Shown here one piece after another: positions 34,129 to 41,185 of a stretch of DNA of 64,000 nt. The stretch is from Collinsella sp. (GTDB taxonomy: Bacteria > Actinomycetota > Coriobacteriia > Coriobacteriales > Coriobacteriaceae). A program made the position numbers and the translations under genes. The stretch covers positions 124,001 to 188,000 of the forward strand of contig JAGZQO010000001.1 in assembly GCA_018382125.1 (NCBI GenBank), written 5' to 3'. Position 1 is the stretch's first letter. Every line of letters starts with the position of its first letter. The notes below the pieces were generated by a model. It ran no database searches and was not told the origin of the DNA. It saw only the letters and a program-made list of their open reading frames with translations.

Positions 34129-34641
34129 TTACGCAATCTCGTCGGAGTCGAGGTACAGCTCTCGGGCGTACAAGAAGAGCTGGGAAAGCATGAACAGGAC
34201 GATGCCGAGAACCAGAGAGGTCCAATCGAATGATGAAGCGATCTCTTGGGCGCCGACGGCCCCCTCGCCGCCAAACATCGAAACGGAGGTTTTGAGTGAG
34301 CCGGCGTAGAGGCTGGTGGCAGCTTGAACAACGAAGAGAATGCCGAGCACCTTCAAGCATGTCGCAGACCCTTTCTTGAAGGGGTCTCCGCTCTTGATCG
34401 TCCACACGAGAACGGCGCTGAGGATGGTCGTAGCGATACCGATGACGGCAGGGACCAATGTCGAGATCGCAAGGGCTGGATACGCGGGGGAGTCTGCAAT
34501 TACAGGGTTGTCGAGCACTTCGATTGCTGGCTTTAAGGAGAACGCCACTTGTGCGATGGCGGTGGCGCAAAGGGTCGCAGAGGCTATCGCACATGCGATG
34601 CGGAAGGAATGAAGCCGGGGAGTGCGATTGTCGGAACTCAT
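34129..34641 (-). CDS. DUF2975 family membrane protein
   Basis: 170 residues with four predicted membrane helices (about 12-32, 55-80, 95-115, 138-158) and the C-terminal REL-YLDSDEIA motif typical of DUF2975. Family members pair with a small XRE regulator and probably modulate its activity from the membrane; the mechanism is unknown. GGAGGTTATT precedes the ATG on the minus strand. Divergent from the ABC permease gene. Confidence 0.82.
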   Translation of the reverse strand: MSSDNRTPRLHSFRIACAIASATLCATAIAQVAFSLKPAIEVLDNPVIADSPAYPALAISTLVPAVIGIATTILSAVLVWTIKSGDPFKKGSATCLKVLGILFVVQAATSLYAGSLKTSVSMFGGEGAVGAQEIASSFDWTSLVLGIVLFMLSQLFLYARELYLDSDEIA

Positions 34642-34678
34642 AATAACCTCCGAAGAATTTAAAAAACTCAGGTTACTT

Positions 34679-34697
34679 TTTAACAGTTTATGTTAAA
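34679..34697. promoter_or_regulatory. Palindromic operator candidate in the DUF2975/ABC divergent region
   Basis: TTTAACA-5-TGTTAAA, a perfect 7-bp inverted repeat, 38 bases upstream of the DUF2975 start and 80 bases upstream of the permease start. The region is AT-rich. A likely binding site for the co-encoded XRE protein; this is inference. Confidence 0.5.
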
Positions 34698-34718
34698 TTG
34701 ACTTTGCCGGCAAGTAAT

Positions 34719-34743
34719 AAGGGCCGAGCATTTTGTTCGGCCC
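34719..34743 (+). promoter_or_regulatory. Leader hairpin before the 740-aa permease gene
   Basis: GGGCCGA with TCGGCCC form a 7-8 bp stem over a T-rich loop, followed by CTCTGTT, about 35 bases before the permease start. It may be a weak terminator or leader structure. Confidence 0.35.
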
Positions 34744-34776
34744 CTCTGTTCCGACTGGATGAGGTTAAGGTTGGCG

Positions 34777-36999
34777 ATGAATATGCTCAAAATCTCGAAG
34801 GCGATCTTTAGGTCGCTTCTCTCCTCCAGGTCGCTCTGTGTTGTCGTTGTTGCGTTGATGGTTCTTTGTGCTCTGCCCGTCTTCAGGAGCGCGGCTGGCA
34901 TCGACGGACGGGTCGAATACCTCGAGTCGGGAATAACCCGTGTTGAGCAGGAATTGTCAGCATCCTATGCGGATGCGCTTGTGAATGCGGGGGAGGACGG
35001 TGTCTATACCTCTTCATCAAGCATGCCCGCGCTTCTGTACCCTCTTGCCGCGGGACGTCTTATCTTGGCACCGCTCTCTCCCCTACTTCCGTTTCTGCAG
35101 ATATCGGATGGAGAGTACACCTATTATGACGGATCGAAGGAGTACTTGCTATGGGTCGCAACGGCCGTTGCCGTCTCGTTCCTTGCCGCGCGTCTTAACA
35201 AACGTGAAAAGCTCATCATCCAGGCACCGATGGGCGAGCTGGGTAGACTTGTTGCATCGAGCGTATGGGCGAGTGTTTTTGCAATGCTTGCCGTCCTCGC
35301 CATCAATCTTCCAGGGATAATCGCCGCGCTTGTGAAGAATGGCCCGGGCTCGCCGTTCTATCCGATAGGCTACATTCAATATGCGACTCCGGTTATCAAA
35401 CCGGCTTGGCTGGTGTTCGCGCAGACGGCCATCTTGCAATTCTTGGTGGCAGCGTTCATCTCGCTTGTCGTTCACCTTGCCGTGAAGATTGCCAATAACC
35501 CTACGCTTGGAATCGTGTTCGTATGTGCCCTGATGGGGGTGACGATGGTTCCCGGGTATTACGGAAGATCCATCGCTTTACGTGAGTTCGCCCTGTTAAA
35601 TCCCCTTACGTATGCGAACACTGAGTTGACCGTCGGCGCCTATAGCCCGTACCCGACAACGCAGATAGTGAATCTGCCTGGACTTTGCTTCGAGCGTGGC
35701 GCGATTACCCTCGTATGCGCAATCGGGATCGAGGTGCTGGCAATTAGCCTGCTTTGCGTTGCTGGAAAGAGCGGCTGCGCGCGCCCGATGTCCCCGATTT
35801 GTCTTGAGAGAGGTTCCTTCACCGCATCGAGAACGACAGCCCGTTCGAGCGCTTGTGCCTCCGCCGTTGCATACGTAAGAACGATGGGGAAGCTGCTCCT
35901 GCATTCTCCTGCCCTCGCCGTATGCGCGATTGCAATGTCGACGGCGATGCTGGCCCCGGCTCTGGTCGAGGTGTTTCCTGACGCTGGTGACGTTTCCGCT
36001 GTTCGGTATAGGGATGGGGAGCTCCGTTCAATAGATCGGTATCTAGAGCAGGACGCTGCGAATATGGACGTCGAGGGCAAAGCGGCCCTGGAAGGCATGC
36101 GAGATGCTCTTTCGGGTTTCGTGTACGCGCCCACGCCTGCGGAGGGGTTTCGAAGCCTTGCGACGTACGAGCGCGCTCGAGGCGAGCTGGGCGCGGCAGA
36201 TGCGACCCTCCTGCAATCGATCGGAATCGAGCCGGAGACTCCTTCTCGTGCGGAGGCGCGCGCCCTTCTGCTCGAGTCGATCGCGAGCTTGCCGGACCCC
36301 AAGGTTTACGAGTTAAGTACGAAGATGCCCCCATTAATCCTCCTTTCCTATCTCCAGGCAGCGCTTCCTTCCTTTTTTTGGCTGTTGCCCGTGGTTGTCA
36401 CATCGCTTGCGTGCACCTACCTGCGGTGCCGTTCCCTTCTGGTTTTCCAAGTCCCCGCAACAGCGCATGTGCGTTTTCTGACGGCTGTTGCGCTGTCTCT
36501 CCTGCTTGGCTTGGCGCTGCTTTTGGTGTCGATGGTTCCCGCTGCGGTTGTGTCCTTGATTAAGAACGGTGCGGGTGGATCGGAGTATCCCGTCGCTCTC
36601 ATTCGGGCGGGAGCTTCGACAACGTCCATGGTGGGGGAGGCGGTGTTGTGCAGTATTCCGTTGCTGGTCATGGCATACGGCGTGATTTCCGTCGTCGCTG
36701 CGTTGACAGCAGCGATTAGCCGCAACCCCGTTGTCACCGGAGTGGTTTGCGCGGTTCTCCTGGTGTTGGGTTCGTTGAGCGCTCATGTTGAAAGCGCGGG
36801 CATGGGCGTCGCGCTGCTGGCTTCATTCGCCTCGTTTGATCCCGCTTCCCAGGTGGGGACGATTGGGTTCCTTGGGCGAGGGACGAACGCGATGCCTTTT
36901 GGAGAGGTCGTCGGCGCATCGGGCGCTCTGCTGGTGGTTTTGGGCGCCGTATCTCCGTTGATGGTGCGCCTGAGTGTTCCAAAGATCGAAAGGGGATGA
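34777..36999 (+). CDS. ABC-2 type transporter permease, two tandem membrane halves
   Basis: About 740 residues. Two related membrane halves, each beginning with a helix and a large extracellular segment. Both carry the same short motif between helices: LVKNGPGSPFYPIGY (Asn188) and LIKNGAGGSEYPVAL (Asn597), so the protein looks like an internal duplication. The neighbouring fused ABC protein has a third copy. No ATPase domain; the ATPase is the next gene, overlapping by 4 bases. ATG 34777 is preferred (AGGTTAAGG upstream); ATG 34759 is possible. Family resemblance is to permeases found with bacteriocin or lantibiotic-like loci; export or self-immunity is inferred. Confidence 0.7.
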   Translation: MNMLKISKAIFRSLLSSRSLCVVVVALMVLCALPVFRSAAGIDGRVEYLESGITRVEQELSASYADALVNAGEDGVYTSSSSMPALLYPLAAGRLILAPLSPLLPFLQISDGEYTYYDGSKEYLLWVATAVAVSFLAARLNKREKLIIQAPMGELGRLVASSVWASVFAMLAVLAINLPGIIAALVKNGPGSPFYPIGYIQYATPVIKPAWLVFAQTAILQFLVAAFISLVVHLAVKIANNPTLGIVFVCALMGVTMVPGYYGRSIALREFALLNPLTYANTELTVGAYSPYPTTQIVNLPGLCFERGAITLVCAIGIEVLAISLLCVAGKSGCARPMSPICLERGSFTASRTTARSSACASAVAYVRTMGKLLLHSPALAVCAIAMSTAMLAPALVEVFPDAGDVSAVRYRDGELRSIDRYLEQDAANMDVEGKAALEGMRDALSGFVYAPTPAEGFRSLATYERARGELGAADATLLQSIGIEPETPSRAEARALLLESIASLPDPKVYELSTKMPPLILLSYLQAALPSFFWLLPVVVTSLACTYLRCRSLLVFQVPATAHVRFLTAVALSLLLGLALLLVSMVPAAVVSLIKNGAGGSEYPVALIRAGASTTSMVGEAVLCSIPLLVMAYGVISVVAALTAAISRNPVVTGVVCAVLLVLGSLSAHVESAGMGVALLASFASFDPASQVGTIGFLGRGTNAMPFGEVVGASGALLVVLGAVSPLMVRLSVPKIERG

Positions 37000-37745
37000 T
37001 CTCGATGATTGGCCTTCAAACGCTGACGATCTCTTATGGAAAGAAGGTGCTCGTAGATTCGGTGGACGCTGAGTTTGCCCCGGGTACGGTCTACGGTCTC
37101 GTCGCTCCGAACGGGCATGGAAAGACGACGTTGCTACGTGCGATGGCAGGTTTGCCTGGTCCTCGCGTGGACGGGAGCATCGTTCTGGATGAGGTGCAGG
37201 GTACGGGTGCGAGAGAGGTCCGTTCTATGATCTTCTATGCACCTGGTGAGGGGACGCTGCTGTATCCCGGATTGCGTGCGGAAGATCACCTCAAGATGGT
37301 TTGCGATATGTGGCCGCATGCTCGCGATATCGAAGAGATAGTGGAACAAACGCAGATAGGCGAGTTCGCGAAGATGAGGATCCGCACTCTGAGCCAGGGT
37401 ATGAAGCAGCAGCTTACCTTGGCGATTGCGTATGCGACGGGTGCGCGGTACCTCCTGTTGGATGAACCCATGAACGCGCTCGATCCCAGCAGGGTGGACT
37501 TGCATTCCGGGATTCTCAGGAAGCTGGCCGATTCTGGTACGTGCATCATCATGTCATCCCACATCTTGGATTCGGTCGATAGACTGTGCGATGAGATTCT
37601 GTTTTTGAAGGATGGGAGGCTCATTAGAAGCATTCCGCAAGATGATGCTGCGCCGAAGTCTCCTGGATCCCATTTCGCAAAGCCTGCCGGACGCGCCGAG
37701 GGTGCGCTAAGCACGTATCGGCGACTCTACGAAAAGGGCGGGTAG
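36996..37745 (+). CDS. ABC transporter ATP-binding protein
   Basis: 249 residues. Walker A is APNGHGKTT (37-45, with Ala in place of the first Gly), signature LSQGMKQQ from 132, Walker B LLLDEPMNALDP with Asp156/Glu157, and a switch His in MSSHILDSVD. It starts inside the permease stop (ATGA), so it is translationally coupled and almost surely energises the 740-residue permease. The same APNGxGKTT and SxGMKQQ wording recurs in the fused ABC gene downstream, so the two ATPase domains are close paralogues. Confidence 0.9.
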   Translation: MISMIGLQTLTISYGKKVLVDSVDAEFAPGTVYGLVAPNGHGKTTLLRAMAGLPGPRVDGSIVLDEVQGTGAREVRSMIFYAPGEGTLLYPGLRAEDHLKMVCDMWPHARDIEEIVEQTQIGEFAKMRIRTLSQGMKQQLTLAIAYATGARYLLLDEPMNALDPSRVDLHSGILRKLADSGTCIIMSSHILDSVDRLCDEILFLKDGRLIRSIPQDDAAPKSPGSHFAKPAGRAEGALSTYRRLYEKGG

Positions 37746-37747
37746 AA

Positions 37748-37879
37748 ATGCAAGTTAAAAATCTATGTGGTCAATATGATGCCGTTGAACCCGCGTATCG
37801 ATACCGCCCAGCCATTCGCCTCGCCCCCATCGCACGCATCTTCATTCGGTCTGTCATTATAAATCTATCGATGACTTGA
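37748..37879 (+). CDS. Possible 43-residue small ORF after the ABC ATPase
   Basis: Starts two bases after the ATPase stop and encodes 43 residues (MQVKNLCGQYDAVEPAYRY, then a basic/hydrophobic stretch). The DAVEPAY segment resembles GDVEPAY near the mature start of the secreted peptide at 39715-40059. It could be a remnant or a second small peptide, but there is no signal sequence and the ribosome site is weak. The remaining gap to the next gene is 19 bases. Confidence 0.25.
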   Translation: MQVKNLCGQYDAVEPAYRYRPAIRLAPIARIFIRSVIINLSMT

Positions 37880-37898
37880 GAAATGTAGGTGCTTCTAA

Positions 37899-39713
37899 AT
37901 GTACTGTCGACTTCTTCTCAAACTAATCCTAAGAGACAGGGCCGTATGGATCTCTACGCTCGTTCTTGCCGCAGCCTTCTCCATCCCCATTGCGTTCAAT
38001 TCACCCATTTACGGACCCTTCTTTATGAAGCAGGGCATGCAGGGCTTTGTCGACGCATTCAATACGCGCGCACCCCAAGCCAACGGCATAGACCTATCGC
38101 CAGAGCAGCAAGTCGACGCGGAGCTTGCAAGATACGCGAACGCCGCTCTTGCCGCCCAAACCGACGCCGCCTTTCTCGATTCTGCCGAGAGCTACTACGC
38201 GCTCATGGACGAAGGCTTCCAATCCGGATCCATCGTGGGAGACCGAGAGACCAATGCCGCGGAGCTCGCATATTGCCGTGCTCTGAGCAGTTCCGGCATC
38301 ACGCACATTCCAGCCTCCGCAAGCGATCTGCCGTTCCTCTCCTTCCTGCCCTACGCCATTGCCCAGGCGCCGTCCTTCCTTCCCTTCATCCCCTTCCTTC
38401 TCTCGTCGATACTCGTGCTCGGCGCCACAAGGCCCGGGACCCTGGCGGCAAAGGCGCCCGTGCCCAAATTCCGGCGCCTTATCCAGACCGTGTTTTCGAT
38501 AATCGGCGCGGGGACCGCGATGCTCCTCGCCGGCCTTGCACCCGGGGGCATTTACGCTTTGGCCCTAAACGGCTTCGGGCAGATCGGGTACCCGATCGCC
38601 TTCTTCCATGACGGCGCGCTCACTACCACGACCGCGGGAAACGTCTTCACGACCATACTTCTCGCGCTGCTCGCGGGTGGAACCTTGATATCCGTTTGTT
38701 CCGTCGTCCTATCGACCGCAACGAGGCGCGTCTTCGCGGGCCCCCTTACCTCCGCGCTGCTTGTCGCGGCCCCGGCATTCCCGTTATTGTCCGATTCGGC
38801 GCTGGAGCATAACGCCGTGCTCGGGCTCCTGCCGCTGGCCGTGTTCTCGCCTATCGAGGCAACGGGTTACGTAGGATGCTTCCCGACAGAATTCATTGGC
38901 TCCGGTTCAAGCGGTGCATCGATGCTTGCCGTGGCCCTGGCATACGTCGCGGTCTTTTTTGCGGTCGGCGCCGTTGCGGCACGTTCCCCCAAACAGCCTG
39001 GACCCGCGAAAAAGCACCATGGGCTCGAGCTTCTAGACGCGAGCGTGGGATACGGGAGCACGACGATACTTTCAATCGGATCGTTTTTCTTGAGCCCGGG
39101 AACGGCGGCGGGCCTCATTGCTCCCAACGGCTCGGGGAAAACCACCTTTCTTGAAGCGCTGTCGGGCCAATTTCCCACCCGTATCCACTCGGGAAGCCTG
39201 GTGGCAGACGGAATCAGCCAACGTCAATCAGCCGAATTTGCAGAACTCGTCTACCTGAGCTCTTCGGGCGGCGCGGATCTCTATCCCACGCTATCGGCCC
39301 GCGAGCACCTTGCTTTCGTTGGGGAGGCGTGGAAATCGGCCGCCGACATCGACTCGCTCTGCGACTCCCTCGGAATCTCCTCATATCTCGACAAGCCGAC
39401 CCGTAAACTCTCGACAGGAATGAAGCAGCAGGTAAAGCTTGCCATGGCGATATCGACCGGTTGCCCGTACCTTATCCTCGATGAACCGCTGAACGGCCTC
39501 GATCCGGGAAAACGGAAAACCTCCTGCGACGCGATGCGCAGCGAGGTGGCGCGGGGACGCAGCGTGCTCATTTCAAGCCATCTGCTCGACGACCTGGCAG
39601 ACCTCACCAACTCGTTCTACTTCATCGAAGCCGGCACGCTCGTGGAAAAGATCAAGTCGTCCTCGCAGACGCTCAAGCAGGAATACCTCGATACATACGA
39701 GGGAGGTGAATGA
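37899..39713 (+). CDS. Fused ABC-2 type transporter (permease plus ATPase)
   Basis: 604 residues. The N-terminal 370 residues form one membrane domain with a large extracellular loop after helix 1 (about 35-150) and the motif LALNGFGQIGYPIAF (Asn224), matching both halves of the 740-residue permease. The C-terminal domain is a complete ATPase: APNGSGKTT (408-416), LSTGMKQQ (from 504), LILDEPLNGLDP (Asp528/Glu529). ABC-2 systems usually keep these parts separate, so the fusion is unusual. The stop is one base from the ATG of the peptide gene, tying the two together. A dedicated exporter or immunity pump for that peptide is the best guess. Confidence 0.72.
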   Translation: MYCRLLLKLILRDRAVWISTLVLAAAFSIPIAFNSPIYGPFFMKQGMQGFVDAFNTRAPQANGIDLSPEQQVDAELARYANAALAAQTDAAFLDSAESYYALMDEGFQSGSIVGDRETNAAELAYCRALSSSGITHIPASASDLPFLSFLPYAIAQAPSFLPFIPFLLSSILVLGATRPGTLAAKAPVPKFRRLIQTVFSIIGAGTAMLLAGLAPGGIYALALNGFGQIGYPIAFFHDGALTTTTAGNVFTTILLALLAGGTLISVCSVVLSTATRRVFAGPLTSALLVAAPAFPLLSDSALEHNAVLGLLPLAVFSPIEATGYVGCFPTEFIGSGSSGASMLAVALAYVAVFFAVGAVAARSPKQPGPAKKHHGLELLDASVGYGSTTILSIGSFFLSPGTAAGLIAPNGSGKTTFLEALSGQFPTRIHSGSLVADGISQRQSAEFAELVYLSSSGGADLYPTLSAREHLAFVGEAWKSAADIDSLCDSLGISSYLDKPTRKLSTGMKQQVKLAMAISTGCPYLILDEPLNGLDPGKRKTSCDAMRSEVARGRSVLISSHLLDDLADLTNSFYFIEAGTLVEKIKSSSQTLKQEYLDTYEGGE

Positions 39714-39714
39714 C

Positions 39715-40059
39715 ATGAAACTATTTGAACAGCTGAAGTCCAATGCGTCGCGCATGGCTGTCTACGCCATCCTCGTGGCAACGGCTTTATGCGGAATCGC
39801 GGCACCCGTCTATGCGCTCAACGGAGAGAAAGGCGATGTCGAACCCGCGTACATGGCTTCGACGGTTAAGGACCGGTACAAAGCCTTCTCTGGAGACGCG
39901 TTTTACGTAGCAGAGTACGACACGACCTACCGTGAGCTTCGCTACAACAAGAGATACGAATATCTAGGCGCAAAAGTAATCAGCTATACATCGGGTTGGT
40001 ACGGCCCCAACTATGGACACATAACCCAGTTCAAGTGTAACTACCGTGTGTACAACTAA
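39715..40059 (+). CDS. Tyr-rich secreted small peptide, bacteriocin-like
   Basis: 114 residues. Residues 1-34 form a classical signal peptide: basic start, hydrophobic AVYAILVATALCGIAA, and a likely cut after PVYA. The mature part (about 80 residues) contains 13 Tyr, one Cys (Cys108) and TSGWYGPNYGH near the end, with no recognisable catalytic motif. GGGAGG lies 6 bases ahead of ATG 39715, and the fused ABC gene ends one base before. Small exported proteins of this kind beside DUF1430/DUF2712-type or lactococcin-972-type ABC loci act as bacteriocins or stress-related peptides; sequence similarity to those families is not convincing by eye. Terminator follows. Confidence 0.6.
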   Translation: MKLFEQLKSNASRMAVYAILVATALCGIAAPVYALNGEKGDVEPAYMASTVKDRYKAFSGDAFYVAEYDTTYRELRYNKRYEYLGAKVISYTSGWYGPNYGHITQFKCNYRVYN

Positions 40060-40075
40060 AGCAACCCGGCCGGGA

Positions 40076-40110
40076 CGAGGGGTGACGCAAAAGCGTCGCC
40101 CCTCGTTTTT
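40076..40110 (+). terminator. Terminator after the small peptide gene
   Basis: 13-bp stem (40076-40088 with 40093-40105, one GU pair), AAAA loop, then five T residues. It closes the transporter-peptide operon just inside the right repeat. Confidence 0.9.
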
Positions 40111-40139
40111 AACCATGTCAACTGAACCTGGTTCAGTTT

Positions 40140-40203
40140 GGTTGATTTCCGATCTCAGCCGAACACATTGAGCGGAAAGGCCGTTCCCGCAGTCAGTCGA
40201 ACG
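40140..40203 (+). repeat. Right end direct repeat of the island (attR candidate)
   Basis: Matches 32927-32990 at 62 of 64 positions. A 12-bp GC palindrome (40203-40214 with 40222-40233) directly follows. Confidence 0.75.
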
Positions 40204-40314
40204 TCCCCGGGGCCCTTCTCAGGCCCCGGGGACGGCATTTTCCCAGTTGAAGGAACGGTGGAGATGTGTTTCGATGGGTCAGATTCGTGTCGTTCCGAAA
40301 AGACCGTGAACCTT

Positions 40315-40427
40315 TTGTGGGACGCGCGGTGCCGTGGTACCATAGCCGAGTTTGTTGTCTTGGTCGGAAACCAAGACGCCTTATGCGCTGATCGGTAACC
40401 AGCGCCTGACTAATAAGGAGTCCTACC
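40315..40427 (+). promoter_or_regulatory. rpmE promoter and L31-type leader with twin hairpins
   Basis: TTGTGG at 40315-40320, 17-bp spacer, TACCAT at 40338-40343. In the leader two hairpins follow each other: 40357-40364 with 40370-40377, and 40385-40390 with 40400-40405. Both loops share TCGGwAACCA, so they look like duplicated protein-binding sites. Several L31 leader motifs, including one from Coriobacteria, have been described as autoregulatory; this is a likely example. Confidence 0.6.
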
Positions 40428-40841
40428 ATGAAGCAGGGTATCCATCCCCAGTATGTCGAGTGCACGGTGACGTGCTCCTGCGGCAACACCTTCAAGACGC
40501 ACGCTACCGTGTCCGAGATGAAGGTCGAGCTTTGCAACGAGTGCCACCCGTTCTACACCGGCCAGCAGAAGTTCGTCGACACCGGTGGACGCGTCCAGCG
40601 CTTCGCCGACAAGTTCGGTGGCGCCGCTGCCGCCCAGCTCAAGAAGGCTGAGGAGGCCAAGGCTGCCAAGGCCGCCAAGGCTGCTGAGGCCGAGGCCGCT
40701 CGCAAGGCCGCCGCTGAGGCTAAGGCTGCCGAGAAGGCTAAGCGTGCCGCTAAGTTCGCCGAGGAGGCTGCTAAGCAGGCCGCCGAGGCTCCCGTCGAGG
40801 AGGCCGCTGCCGAGGCCGAGACCACCGAGGCTGCTGAGTAA
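40428..40841 (+). CDS. rpmE: 50S ribosomal protein L31 with long Ala/Lys/Glu tail
   Basis: 137 residues. The first 65 are a zinc-type L31 (CTVTCSCGNTFKTHAT, then ELCNECHPFYTGQQ, zinc ligands CxC and CxxC). The remaining 70 or so are an Ala/Lys/Glu-rich, probably helical tail (repeats of AAKAAKAAEAEAARK type) absent from ordinary L31. L31 bridges the two subunits. L17 in this genome has a similar tail. AAGGAG precedes the ATG, and a terminator follows. Confidence 0.95.
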   Translation: MKQGIHPQYVECTVTCSCGNTFKTHATVSEMKVELCNECHPFYTGQQKFVDTGGRVQRFADKFGGAAAAQLKKAEEAKAAKAAKAAEAEAARKAAAEAKAAEKAKRAAKFAEEAAKQAAEAPVEEAAAEAETTEAAE

Positions 40842-40875
40842 ATAGCTCGCTGAGCAAACACTCGCATTCATGGCT

Positions 40876-40912
40876 AAAGGGCCGCGTATCCATTTGGGTG
40901 CGCGGCCCTTTT
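40876..40912 (+). terminator. Terminator after rpmE
   Basis: 11-bp stem (40876-40886 with about 40901-40911) ending in four T residues. Confidence 0.8.
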
Positions 40913-41067
40913 CCTTTATTGGTGCAAACAACCTGTCTCCATGGCACCAGATTGGTACGAAGGGGACGGATTGGTTTGCGCCAAATGGCAGAGAGACAGC
41001 GTTTTCCCAGATAAAAGCTGTCAAATTAAACCAGTCCCTTTTTGGCAGGTCGGTCGGGTCGTAGTTA
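40913..41067. repeat. Repeat-rich stretch between rpmE and secA (family D copy 1)
   Basis: No gene. Several interleaved palindromic fragments; 41023-41050 (AAACCAGTCCCTTTTTGGCA core) matches 53157-53184 upstream of the serine recombinase gene at about 25 of 28 bases. The rest of the gap to secA holds its promoter candidate. Confidence 0.5.
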
Positions 41068-41097
41068 TTACGTGGCGGTCGAGGTCGACCGTATAGG
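41068..41097 (+). promoter_or_regulatory. secA promoter candidate
   Basis: TTACGT at 41068-41073, 18-bp spacer, TATAGG at 41092-41097, about 90 bases before the secA start. Confidence 0.4.
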
Positions 41098-41185
41098 CCG
41101 CGTCCTGTTTGGCTAAAGTACATTTATCTGTGTTTAACTCGCCCGAGGCTGCATGGCGTGGGCGATGGCCAAAAAGGAAAACCAC

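Larger units (their letters stand above)
32927..40203. mobile_element. Putative integrated island with ABC transporters and small peptide
   Basis: About 7.3 kb bounded by 64-bp direct repeats (62 of 64 identical). Contents: tyrosine integrase remnant, XRE regulator, DUF2975 protein, two ABC transporters and a secreted peptide. Flanking genes (gltA-ACT on the left, rpmE on the right) are core genes, and the rpmE promoter at 40315-40343 is intact outside the right repeat. Mobility is inferred; the integrase lacks its N-terminal half, so the island may now be fixed. Confidence 0.7.
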
